Part shown: piece by piece, positions 1-4,894 of the stretch
How the letters are laid out: the number at the start of each line of letters is the position of its first letter
How positions within the stretch are numbered: position 1 is the stretch's first letter
Position numbers and translations under genes: made by a program
Assembly (NCBI GenBank): GCA_028291285.1
Contig: JAQGIJ010000160.1
Location: forward strand, 1 to 5,506
Direction of reading: 5' to 3'
Origin: Phenylobacterium sp.
GTDB taxonomy: Bacteria > Pseudomonadota > Alphaproteobacteria > Caulobacterales > Caulobacteraceae
DNA length: 5,506 nt
Notes under the pieces: generated by a model
The model's input: the letters and a program-made list of their open reading frames with translations, nothing else
Told to the model about the DNA's origin: nothing
Databases searched by the model: none

Positions 1-2
1 AC

Positions 3-572
3 GTCGCCGATTTCCGCGAGCGGCTCTGCGCCGCCGCCGAGCGGCTGTTCGCGGCCAAGGGGCTGGACGGCGTCACCATGCGTCAGCTCGCCGCCGAGCT
101 CGGCGTCTCGCCGATGACGCCCTACCGTTACTTCCGCGACAAGAACGAGATCCTGGCCGCCGTCCGGGCCGCCGGCTACCAGCGCTTCGCCGAGATCCTC
201 GAGCGTGTGCGGGACACCGATCGCAGCCCGCGTGCGCGCGGCGCGGCGGCGGCCGAGGCCTACATCAGGTTCGCCTTCGAGAACCCCGACACCTACAAGC
301 TGATGTTCGACTTCGACCAGCCGGACGAGGAGGCCTATCCCGCGCTGGTGGCCGCCACCCGGCGCGCCGGGGCGCAGATGAGCGGCTGGGTTGAGGATCT
401 CGTGGCCTCCGGCGACCTGGCCGGCGATCCGGTGCAGATCGGCCGTATGTTCTGGGCCGCGGCGCACGGCGCGGTGGTGCTGGAGATGGCCGGCCGTCTC
501 CCCAAGGGCGGCGCCCGCGAGCTGCACCAGGCCATGGCGTCGGCCCTGGCGCGCGGCCTGCGGCCGGTTTGA
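3..572 (+). CDS. TetR/AcrR-family transcriptional regulator with WHG C-terminal domain, 5'-truncated by window edge
   Basis: DNA-binding one-component regulator, probably a ligand-responsive repressor. The reading frame is open from the first bases, and the codons before the ATG at 78 encode the normal first helix of a TetR domain (RERLCAAAERLFAAKGLDGV), so that ATG is internal and the true start lies left of the window. About 189 residues are visible. The helix-turn-helix spans visible residues 25-44 (MRQLAAELGVSPMTPYRYF, with the usual YRYF end of the recognition helix). The C-terminal half carries AYIRFAFENPDTYKLMF and then FWAAAHG (W151, H155, G156), the signature of the WHG-type ligand domain (TetR_C_33). 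Probably only about ten to twenty residues are missing. It ends 93 bp before the epoxide hydrolase on the same strand, making that gene and itself likely targets. The ligand cannot be told from sequence. Confidence 0.93.
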   Translation, partial: VADFRERLCAAAERLFAAKGLDGVTMRQLAAELGVSPMTPYRYFRDKNEILAAVRAAGYQRFAEILERVRDTDRSPRARGAAAAEAYIRFAFENPDTYKLMFDFDQPDEEAYPALVAATRRAGAQMSGWVEDLVASGDLAGDPVQIGRMFWAAAHGAVVLEMAGRLPKGGARELHQAMASALARGLRPV

Positions 573-616
573 GGCGCCCCGCGCTTCATTCCGCCCTCCG
601 CTGCGCGTCGACGGCT

Positions 617-645
617 TTGTCCGCGCGGCGCCGCTTGGGTAGGAT
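617..645 (+). promoter_or_regulatory. Candidate sigma70-like promoter for the epoxide hydrolase-aldolase pair
   Basis: A -35-like TTGTCC (617-622) and a -10-like TAGGAT (640-645) are separated by exactly 17 bp; each matches four of six bases of the housekeeping consensus. The spacer contains the perfect 10-bp palindrome GCGGCGCCGC (625-634), a position where a TetR-type repressor could act. Predicted start of transcription near 652 would leave only a short leader before the ATG at 666. In such GC-rich DNA these matches can occur by chance. Confidence 0.35.
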
Positions 646-653
646 GGCGCTCC

Positions 654-659
654 AGGGAG
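654..659 (+). promoter_or_regulatory. Ribosome binding site of the epoxide hydrolase gene
   Basis: AGGGAG lies 6 nt before the ATG at 666 and supports that start. The next in-frame methionine is far inside the conserved fold. Confidence 0.7.
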
Positions 660-665
660 AGCAAC

Positions 666-1817
666 ATGGCCGAGCCCACACCGTTTGAAGTCCGCTGGTC
701 CGAGGCCGAGGTGGCGGCGGTGCTGGAGCGGGTCCGCAGCTATCCCTGGCCGCCGGCGCCCGAGGTCGAGGACGGCTGGGACTACGGCTGCGACGCCGGC
801 TACCTGCGCGAGCTCTGCGCGTACTGGACCGACGGCTATGACTGGCGAGGCGCCATCGCCGACCTCAACCGCTTCCCGCAGTTCACGGCCCGGATCGAGG
901 ACTTCGACCTGCATTTCGTGCACGTGGTCGGCGAGGCCGGTGGCCGGCGGCCGCTGATCGTCACCCACGGCTGGCCGGGCTCGCACTACGAGTTCTGGCA
1001 GGTGATCGAGAAGCTCGCCTTCCCGAGCCGCTTCGGGGGCGAGGCCGCAGACGCCTTCGACCTGGTGGTCCCGTCGCTGCCGGGGTTCGGCTTCTCCTCC
1101 AAGCCGCGGCGGCCGGTCGGCCAGCGGACCACCGCCCGGCTGTTCGACGCGCTCATGCGACAGGTGCTGGGATACGACCGTTATCTCGCCCAGGGCGGCG
1201 ACTGGGGCGCGCTGGTGACCGGCTGGCTGGGCTTCGACCACGCCGATCATGTCCGCGGCATCCACCTGAACATGCTGGGGCTGCGCGTTCCGAACGCGGC
1301 GCCCCTGGCGGCCGAGGCCGCCTGGGTGAAGCGCCAGCGGGCGGCCGTGGCCAGGCTGGGCGCCTACCAGCGCCTGCAGATGTCCAAGCCGCAGTCGCTG
1401 GCCTGGCTGGCGGCCGGCAATCCGGTTGGCCAGGCGGCCTGGATCGTCGAGCGGTTCCACGACTGGTCCGACCTCAGCGCCCGCCCGTTCGAGGCGGTGT
1501 TCCCGAAGAACCGGCTGCTCACCAACGTCATGCTCTACGTGATGACCGGCAGCTTCACGACCGGCGCCTGGTACTACCGTGGCCTCATCGAGGAGGGCGG
1601 CGCGAGCCTCGAGCCCGGCCAGCGCGTCGAGGTTCCCACGGGGTTCGCCGGCTTCCCCGGCGAGCCGCTGGCGGCGCCGCCGCCCCGCGCCGTCGTCGAG
1701 CGGGCGTACAACCTGGTGCGCTGGACCGAGATGCCGCGGGGCGGCCATTTCGCGGCGATGGAGGAGCCGGATCTCTTCGTGGACGACCTGCGCGCCTGGG
1801 CTAAAGAGCTTGGATGA
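666..1817 (+). CDS. EHN-type epoxide hydrolase (alpha/beta hydrolase, microsomal epoxide hydrolase-like)
   Basis: Predicted to hydrolyse epoxides to vicinal diols; substrate unknown, location probably cytoplasmic, since there is no signal peptide or membrane anchor. The 383-residue protein begins with an EHN domain (about 3-110; FEVRWSEAEVAAVLERV, then the W-DYGCDAGYLREL stretch), followed by the alpha/beta hydrolase core. Visible motifs are the oxyanion-hole HGWPGS (101-106), SLPGFGFSSKP (137-147), the nucleophile elbow GGDWG with Asp179, the FPGE motif with Glu333 as probable charge-relay acid, and RGGHFAAMEEP with His361. By motif alignment to mammalian microsomal epoxide hydrolase, Tyr234 (GAYQRLQ) and Tyr304 (WYYRG) are the cap tyrosines that activate the epoxide ring. 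All five catalytic residues are therefore present, so the enzyme should be active. The stop overlaps the start of the aldolase gene by four bases. A role in xenobiotic or lipid-epoxide detoxification is inference. Confidence 0.93.
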   Translation: MAEPTPFEVRWSEAEVAAVLERVRSYPWPPAPEVEDGWDYGCDAGYLRELCAYWTDGYDWRGAIADLNRFPQFTARIEDFDLHFVHVVGEAGGRRPLIVTHGWPGSHYEFWQVIEKLAFPSRFGGEAADAFDLVVPSLPGFGFSSKPRRPVGQRTTARLFDALMRQVLGYDRYLAQGGDWGALVTGWLGFDHADHVRGIHLNMLGLRVPNAAPLAAEAAWVKRQRAAVARLGAYQRLQMSKPQSLAWLAAGNPVGQAAWIVERFHDWSDLSARPFEAVFPKNRLLTNVMLYVMTGSFTTGAWYYRGLIEEGGASLEPGQRVEVPTGFAGFPGEPLAAPPPRAVVERAYNLVRWTEMPRGGHFAAMEEPDLFVDDLRAWAKELG

Positions 1818-2824
1818 ACGCCCGCTACGACTTCGCGTCCGACAACACCGCCCCTGCCGCGCCCGAAGCTATGGCCGCGATCCTGGAAGCCAACCGGGGA
1901 TTCACCTCCGGCTACGGGAGCGATGCGGTGAGCGCCCGGGCGGCGGAGCTGGTGCGGGGCCTGCTCGACGTGGACGCCGAGGTGCGGTTCGTCGCCTCCG
2001 GTACGGCGGCCAACGCCATCTCGGTGGCCGCCCTCGCCCGGCCGTTCGAGGCGGTGCTGGCGCACGAGCACGCCCACATCTGCACCGACGAGGCCGGGGC
2101 GCCAGGCTATTTCGGCCAGGGCATGGGCCTGATAGGCCTGCCGGGCGCGTCGGGCCGCATCGATCCGGCGGCGCTGGCGAGCGCCCTCGAGGCCCCCGAA
2201 GTCTCCTACCACCAGCCGGCGGCGGCGCTCTCGGTGACCAACGCCACCGAGTACGGCACGGTCTATACGGCGGGCGAGCTGGAACGGCTGATCGCGCCGG
2301 TGAAGGCGAAGGGCTACGGCGTGCACCTGGACGGGGCGCGGATCGCCAACGCCGCGGCCGCCGGCTTCGACCTGACGGCGATCAAGGGGCTGGGCGTCGA
2401 CCTTTTCGTGCTCGGCGGGGCCAAGGCCGGCATGCCACCCACCGAGGCGCTGGTGATCCTGAACCCCAAGCTCGCGCGGCGGATCGACCCGCGGCTGAAG
2501 CAGGCCGGCCAGCTGCCCTCGAAGGGCCGGTTCTACGCCGCGCCCTTCATCGGCATGCTCCAGGACGGGGCCCTCACCCGCCACGCCGCCCACGCCAACG
2601 CCATGGCGCGGAAGCTGGCGCAGGCGATGCCCTTCAAGGTCGCCCACCCGGTCGAGGCCAATGCGGTCTTCGTCGAGATGGAGGAGCCCGCCCTGGAACG
2701 CCTGCACGCCAGCGGCTGGTTCGCCTACCGCTTCCTCGACGGCACGGTCCGCTTCGTCTGCTCGTGGGCGACCACCGAGGCGGCGGTGGACGAGGTCCTG
2801 GAGACGCTGAAGGGTTTGGTCTGA
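1814..2824 (+). CDS. Low-specificity L-threonine aldolase-like PLP enzyme (beta-eliminating lyase family)
   Basis: Family members cleave L-threonine or L-allo-threonine, and often phenylserine-type beta-hydroxy amino acids, to glycine plus an aldehyde. The 336-residue cytoplasmic protein has a full-length fold type I layout: SDNTAP (9-14), GYGSDAVSARA (33-43), phosphate-binding SGTAANA (62-68), HEHAHICTDEAGAP (84-97) with the PLP-stacking histidine region, HLDGARIANA (171-180) with Asp173 expected to bind the pyridine nitrogen, and the Schiff-base lysine K204 in GGAKAG (201-206). It closes with VRFVCSWATT (312-321). The TDEAGAP segment resembles the Pseudomonas/rhizobial aldolase branch more than E. 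coli LtaE. One oddity is GGAK where many family members have GGTK. The ATG overlaps the hydrolase stop (ATGA), with a weak AAAGAG (1803-1808) upstream, so translation is probably coupled. Exact substrate is not decidable; the symbol ltaE is withheld for that reason. Confidence 0.9.
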   Translation: MNARYDFASDNTAPAAPEAMAAILEANRGFTSGYGSDAVSARAAELVRGLLDVDAEVRFVASGTAANAISVAALARPFEAVLAHEHAHICTDEAGAPGYFGQGMGLIGLPGASGRIDPAALASALEAPEVSYHQPAAALSVTNATEYGTVYTAGELERLIAPVKAKGYGVHLDGARIANAAAAGFDLTAIKGLGVDLFVLGGAKAGMPPTEALVILNPKLARRIDPRLKQAGQLPSKGRFYAAPFIGMLQDGALTRHAAHANAMARKLAQAMPFKVAHPVEANAVFVEMEEPALERLHASGWFAYRFLDGTVRFVCSWATTEAAVDEVLETLKGLV

Positions 2825-2836
2825 GCGGCCGCCGCT
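2824..2836. terminator. Short GC dyad between convergent stop codons (weak terminator candidate)
   Basis: AGCGGC-C-GCCGCT forms a perfect 13-bp dyad with a single central base, touching both the aldolase TGA and the accA TAG. It includes a NotI-type GCGGCCGC. No T-run follows on either strand and the loop is too small without opening some pairs, so it is a poor intrinsic terminator. Confidence 0.2.
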
Positions 2837-3794
2837 ACTGCAGCGTCCGGCCGATGGCGTAGAAGCGCTCGGCGCGGCGCTTGCGCAGCTCATCGGCGGA
2901 GAGGCCCTCCAGCGCGGCGAGCTCCTCTTCCAGCGCGTCGCCCACCGCCTGCATGACGCCGGCGCGGTCGGAATGGGCGCCGCCGACCGGCTCCGGCACG
3001 ATGCGGTCGACGATCTTCATGGCCAGCAGGTCCTGGGCGGTGATCTTCATCGCCTTGGCCGCGTCCGCGCCGGTGCGCGCGCCGCGCCAGAGGATGGAGT
3101 TGGCGCCTTCCGGCGCGATCACCGAATAGATGGCGTGCTCCAGGATCAGCACCCGGTTCGCACCCGCAATGGCGATGGCGCCGCCGGAGCCGCCCTCTCC
3201 GGTGATGATGGCGACGTTGGGCGCGCCCAGCATCAGGCACTTCTCCGTCGAGCGGGCGATCGCCTCGGCGACGCCGCGCTCCTCGGAGGCCACGCCCGGA
3301 TAGGCGCCGGCGGTGTCGATGAAGCTCACCACCGGAAGGCCGAAGCGCTCGGCGAGCTCCATCAGCCGCACCGCCTTGCGGTAGCCCTCCGGCCGCGCAT
3401 AGCCGAAGTTGTGCTTCACCCGGGTGGCGGTGTCGCGGCCCTTCTCCTGGCCCAGGATGACGACCGGCCGGCCGCGGAAGCGGCCCAGCCCGCCCATCAG
3501 CGCCTGGTCGTCGCCGAACACCCGGTCGCCGTGCAGCTCGATGAACGCCTCGATCAGGTCGGCGGCGTAGTCGATGAAGTGCGGCCGGTCCGGATGGCGG
3601 GCGACCTGGGTCTTCTGCCAGGCGTCGAGGCGGCTATAGGCCTGGCGGCGCATCTGCTGGGCGCGGGCCCGCAGGCTCTCGATCTCGGCCTCGAACACGC
3701 CGGGGCCGGCGGTCTCCGAGAGCCTGGAGAGCTCCTCGATCTTGGCTTCGAGCTCGGCGATCGGCCGCTCGAACTCGAGGTAATGCACGGCCAT
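2835..3794 (-). CDS. accA: Acetyl-CoA carboxylase carboxyltransferase subunit alpha
   Basis: Alpha subunit of the carboxyltransferase half of acetyl-CoA carboxylase. With AccD it transfers the carboxyl group from biotin on AccB to acetyl-CoA, giving malonyl-CoA, the first committed step of fatty acid synthesis; the complex is cytosolic. The frame can be extended to a TTG at 3812, but the ATG at 3794 is preferred. It gives the family-typical MAVHYLEFERPIAELEAKI opening and 319 residues, the same length as E. coli AccA as I recall it. Visible are the N-terminal helical region (11-60), PHFIDYAADLIEAFIELHGDR (71-91, the AccA hallmark), GQEKGRDT (115-122), the IDTAGAYPG segment (159-167), the oxyanion-type GEGGSGGA (199-206) and SVIAPEG (224-230). 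No truncation or frameshift is seen. It should be essential. The AccD partner is not in this window. Confidence 0.97.
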   Translation of the reverse strand: MAVHYLEFERPIAELEAKIEELSRLSETAGPGVFEAEIESLRARAQQMRRQAYSRLDAWQKTQVARHPDRPHFIDYAADLIEAFIELHGDRVFGDDQALMGGLGRFRGRPVVILGQEKGRDTATRVKHNFGYARPEGYRKAVRLMELAERFGLPVVSFIDTAGAYPGVASEERGVAEAIARSTEKCLMLGAPNVAIITGEGGSGGAIAIAGANRVLILEHAIYSVIAPEGANSILWRGARTGADAAKAMKITAQDLLAMKIVDRIVPEPVGGAHSDRAGVMQAVGDALEEELAALEGLSADELRKRRAERFYAIGRTLQ

Positions 3795-3806
3795 CCGAGG
3801 GGGTCG

Positions 3807-3810
3807 CTCC
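3807..3810 (-). promoter_or_regulatory. Possible Shine-Dalgarno of accA
   Basis: Read on the - strand, GGAG lies 12 nt before the preferred ATG (3794). The spacing is longer than ideal, but it is the only purine-rich match nearby. The TTG at 3812 directly overlaps this GGAG and has no site of its own, which supports the ATG start. Confidence 0.4.
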
Positions 3811-3813
3811 AAG

Positions 3814-3827
3814 CGCTTCGCGAAGCG
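3814..3827. repeat. Perfect 14-bp palindrome in the accA leader
   Basis: CGCTTCGCGAAGCG is its own reverse complement and overlaps a second small palindrome AAGCGCTT (3811-3818). It lies between the candidate accA promoter and the start codon, around the predicted transcription start (about 3825). It could be an operator or a 5'-leader hairpin; the sequence alone does not decide. Confidence 0.5.
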
Positions 3828-3831
3828 GCGG

Positions 3832-3860
3832 AAATTAGGCGCGAAGGCTCAAGCTCACAA
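3832..3860 (-). promoter_or_regulatory. Candidate promoter of accA
   Basis: On the - strand, TTGTGA (3855-3860) and TAATTT (3832-3837) are separated by 17 bp, 37 bp upstream of the accA ATG. TTGTGA matches four and TAATTT three of six consensus bases; this is also one of the few AT-containing patches in the region. CCTAATTT partly resembles the Caulobacter-type -10. Plausible but unproven. Confidence 0.4.
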
Positions 3861-3864
3861 GAGC

Positions 3865-3881
3865 AGGCTGCGCCGCAGCCT
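3865..3881. repeat. Perfect 17-bp inverted repeat
   Basis: AGGCTGCG-C-CGCAGCCT, arms of 8 bp around one central base. It sits just upstream of the candidate accA -35 and directly abuts the next palindrome, sharing the T at 3881. Confidence 0.5.
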
Positions 3882-3894
3882 TGCAGGCCTGCAA
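3881..3894. repeat. Perfect 14-bp palindrome TTGCAGGCCTGCAA
   Basis: Self-complementary TTGC-N6-GCAA element, the symmetry expected of a dimeric regulator's operator. It lies about 20 bp upstream of the candidate accA -35 and about 150 bp before the divergent glycine-zipper gene. I cannot assign a cognate regulator. Confidence 0.5.
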
Positions 3895-3901
3895 CCTCTG
3901 G

Positions 3902-3914
3902 CGACCGCCGGTCG
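3902..3914. repeat. Perfect 13-bp inverted repeat
   Basis: CGACCG-C-CGGTCG, arms of 6 bp around one base. It is the fourth dyad in the accA/glycine-zipper intergenic region; being short and GC-rich, it is the one most easily explained by chance. Confidence 0.35.
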
Positions 3915-4035
3915 TTAGACGCCGCGGAGGTCGAGCCGGGCCCGTTATTCCGATCGGGGGGCCGGAGGCGGACCAGGCCCGTCCCACGGCCGCGCGGACC
4001 CTGCCCTGACAAGCTGCCGCGCTCGAGGAGAAATC

Positions 4036-4039
4036 GGAG
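4036..4039 (+). promoter_or_regulatory. Ribosome binding site of the glycine-zipper gene
   Basis: GGAG lies 8 nt before the ATG at 4048, with a further GAGGAG at 4025-4030. It supports the ATG that opens a normal signal peptide. No convincing + strand promoter was recognised between 3915 and 4025. Confidence 0.65.
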
Positions 4040-4047
4040 TAAGACTG

Positions 4048-4842
4048 ATGAACGCCGTTTTGAAGATGACGATGGCCTCGGCGCTGGCGCTCGCAACCGC
4101 CGCGCCCGTGGCCGCCCAGACCTATAATCCCTACCCCTACGGAAGCCAATATCGCCCCACGGACGCCTACCAGCAACAGCAGCAGGATTACGACCAGCAG
4201 CGCTCGCAGTACGAGGCCCAGCGGGACGTCTATCACGCCCGCACCGCCGACTATCAGGCCGCGCGCGCCGACTACGAACGCCGCCGCGCCGACTGGGAAG
4301 CCGCCCGCGCCGACTATGACGCCCGCTACGGCTATGGCGCCTATATTCGCGTCTACGGCCCTGCGCCGGTGTGGGATGACAGCCGCTGGAGCTCCGCGGC
4401 CCCGGCTAGGGGCTACGGCCCGGCCCCGTATGCGGGCTCCTATGGCGCGAACACCGCCTACGCGGCGCCCGTCCGCTGCAACAACAACAGCGCCGTGACC
4501 GCCGGGGTCATCGGCGCGCTCGCCGGCGGCGTGCTGGGGAACAGCGTCTCTCGCGGCGGCGGCCGCACCGGCGGCACCGTGCTGGGCGCCCTGGTGGGCG
4601 GCGGCGTCGGCGCGGCGGTGGGCCACGCCCACGACGTGCAGAAGTGCGACCAGCGCGGCGCCTACTACAGCTACAACGACACCGTTCCCTACCGCGTGTC
4701 GAACGACGTCTACCGCGACGATCGCGCCAGCGACTACACCCGTCGCGGCTGCCGCCTGGCCCCGGCCCCGGTGAACGACAGCGAGTACCGCTACGTCCGC
4801 GTCTGCCCCGACCCGGACGGCCGTTACCGCGTCACCGGCTGA
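4048..4842 (+). CDS. Secreted glycine-zipper 2TM-domain protein with aromatic heptad repeats
   Basis: Predicted envelope protein of 264 residues; function unknown. A Sec signal peptide covers about residues 1-23 (K6, hydrophobic core, cleavage likely after VAA, before Q24). There is no lipobox cysteine, so it is not a classical lipoprotein. Residues 39-94 form eight exact heptads with an aromatic residue at fixed spacing (Tyr 41, 48, 55, 62, 69, 76, Trp 83, Tyr 90), probably a charged coiled coil or extended helix. A Tyr/Gly/Ala-rich, low-complexity stretch (95-142) follows. Residues 148-192 carry two Gly/Ala-rich hydrophobic segments (GVIGALAGGVLG and VLGALVGGGVGAAVG) joined by a Gly/Arg loop, the Rick_17kDa_Anti glycine-zipper pattern thought to insert in or associate with the outer membrane. 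Cys144 and Cys200 flank the zipper; Cys235 and Cys253 lie in the polar C-terminal tail. Similar proteins are common in alphaproteobacteria. A structural envelope role is inference. Confidence 0.88.
   Translation: MNAVLKMTMASALALATAAPVAAQTYNPYPYGSQYRPTDAYQQQQQDYDQQRSQYEAQRDVYHARTADYQAARADYERRRADWEAARADYDARYGYGAYIRVYGPAPVWDDSRWSSAAPARGYGPAPYAGSYGANTAYAAPVRCNNNSAVTAGVIGALAGGVLGNSVSRGGGRTGGTVLGALVGGGVGAAVGHAHDVQKCDQRGAYYSYNDTVPYRVSNDVYRDDRASDYTRRGCRLAPAPVNDSEYRYVRVCPDPDGRYRVTG
4162..4329 (+). repeat. Eight 21-bp imperfect tandem repeats encoding aromatic heptads
   Basis: Eight in-frame 21-nt units code for heptads with an aromatic residue at position 3. The last four (4246-4266, 4267-4287, 4288-4308, 4309-4329) are clearest, each opening GCCGAC followed by TAT, TAC or TGG, giving A-D-Y/W-x-A/R-x-R/Y. 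The first units are Gln-rich (QQQQQ at residues 42-46) and diverged in sequence but keep the spacing exactly. This suggests expansion by repeat duplication followed by drift. Confidence 0.8.
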
Positions 4843-4857
4843 AGCCTCTGAACTACG

Positions 4858-4883
4858 GAAGCCGCCCCCCGCCGGGCGGCTTC
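4858..4883. terminator. Strong hairpin between convergent genes, probable transcription terminator
   Basis: GAAGCCGCCC (4858-4867) and GGGCGGCTTC (4874-4883) make a perfect 10-bp stem with a 6-nt loop, located between the glycine-zipper stop (4842) and the recombinase stop (4895). On the + strand it is followed by the pyrimidine-rich TCCTTCTCC rather than a true T-run; on the - strand the T content after the stem is low. It most likely ends the + strand gene and may also serve the convergent recombinase. Confidence 0.7.
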
Positions 4884-4894
4884 TCCTTCTCCGC

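Noticed and set aside
1579..2862. + strand open frame (427 codons) overlapping the hydrolase and aldolase in another frame
   Set aside because: Arg-rich composition typical of out-of-frame GC-rich DNA; contains no conserved motif.
1574..2893. Long open frame on the - strand (439 codons) across the hydrolase end and aldolase
   Set aside because: Arg/Gly/His-rich, low-complexity product with no recognisable fold, lying opposite two genes with complete catalytic motifs; a typical GC-rich shadow frame.
3795..3812. Six-residue longer accA start at TTG 3812
   Set aside because: The extra MERPPR is not family-like, the TTG overlaps the only Shine-Dalgarno-like GGAG, and the ATG at 3794 gives a standard 319-residue AccA.
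4006..4034. CTGACA-N17-AGAAAT as a promoter for the glycine-zipper gene
   Set aside because: The -10 match is poor and transcription would start inside or after the ribosome binding region, leaving no useful leader.
2973..4127. Long open frame on the + strand (384 codons) antisense to accA
   Set aside because: Runs opposite the conserved accA sequence, through the dyad-rich intergenic region and into the signal-peptide region of another gene; no family motif is visible.
3835..4632. Long open frame on the - strand (265 codons) opposite the glycine-zipper gene
   Set aside because: The + strand frame has a signal peptide, exact heptads and a known domain. The opposite frame is a Val/Gly/Ala/Arg-rich mirror of those repeats.
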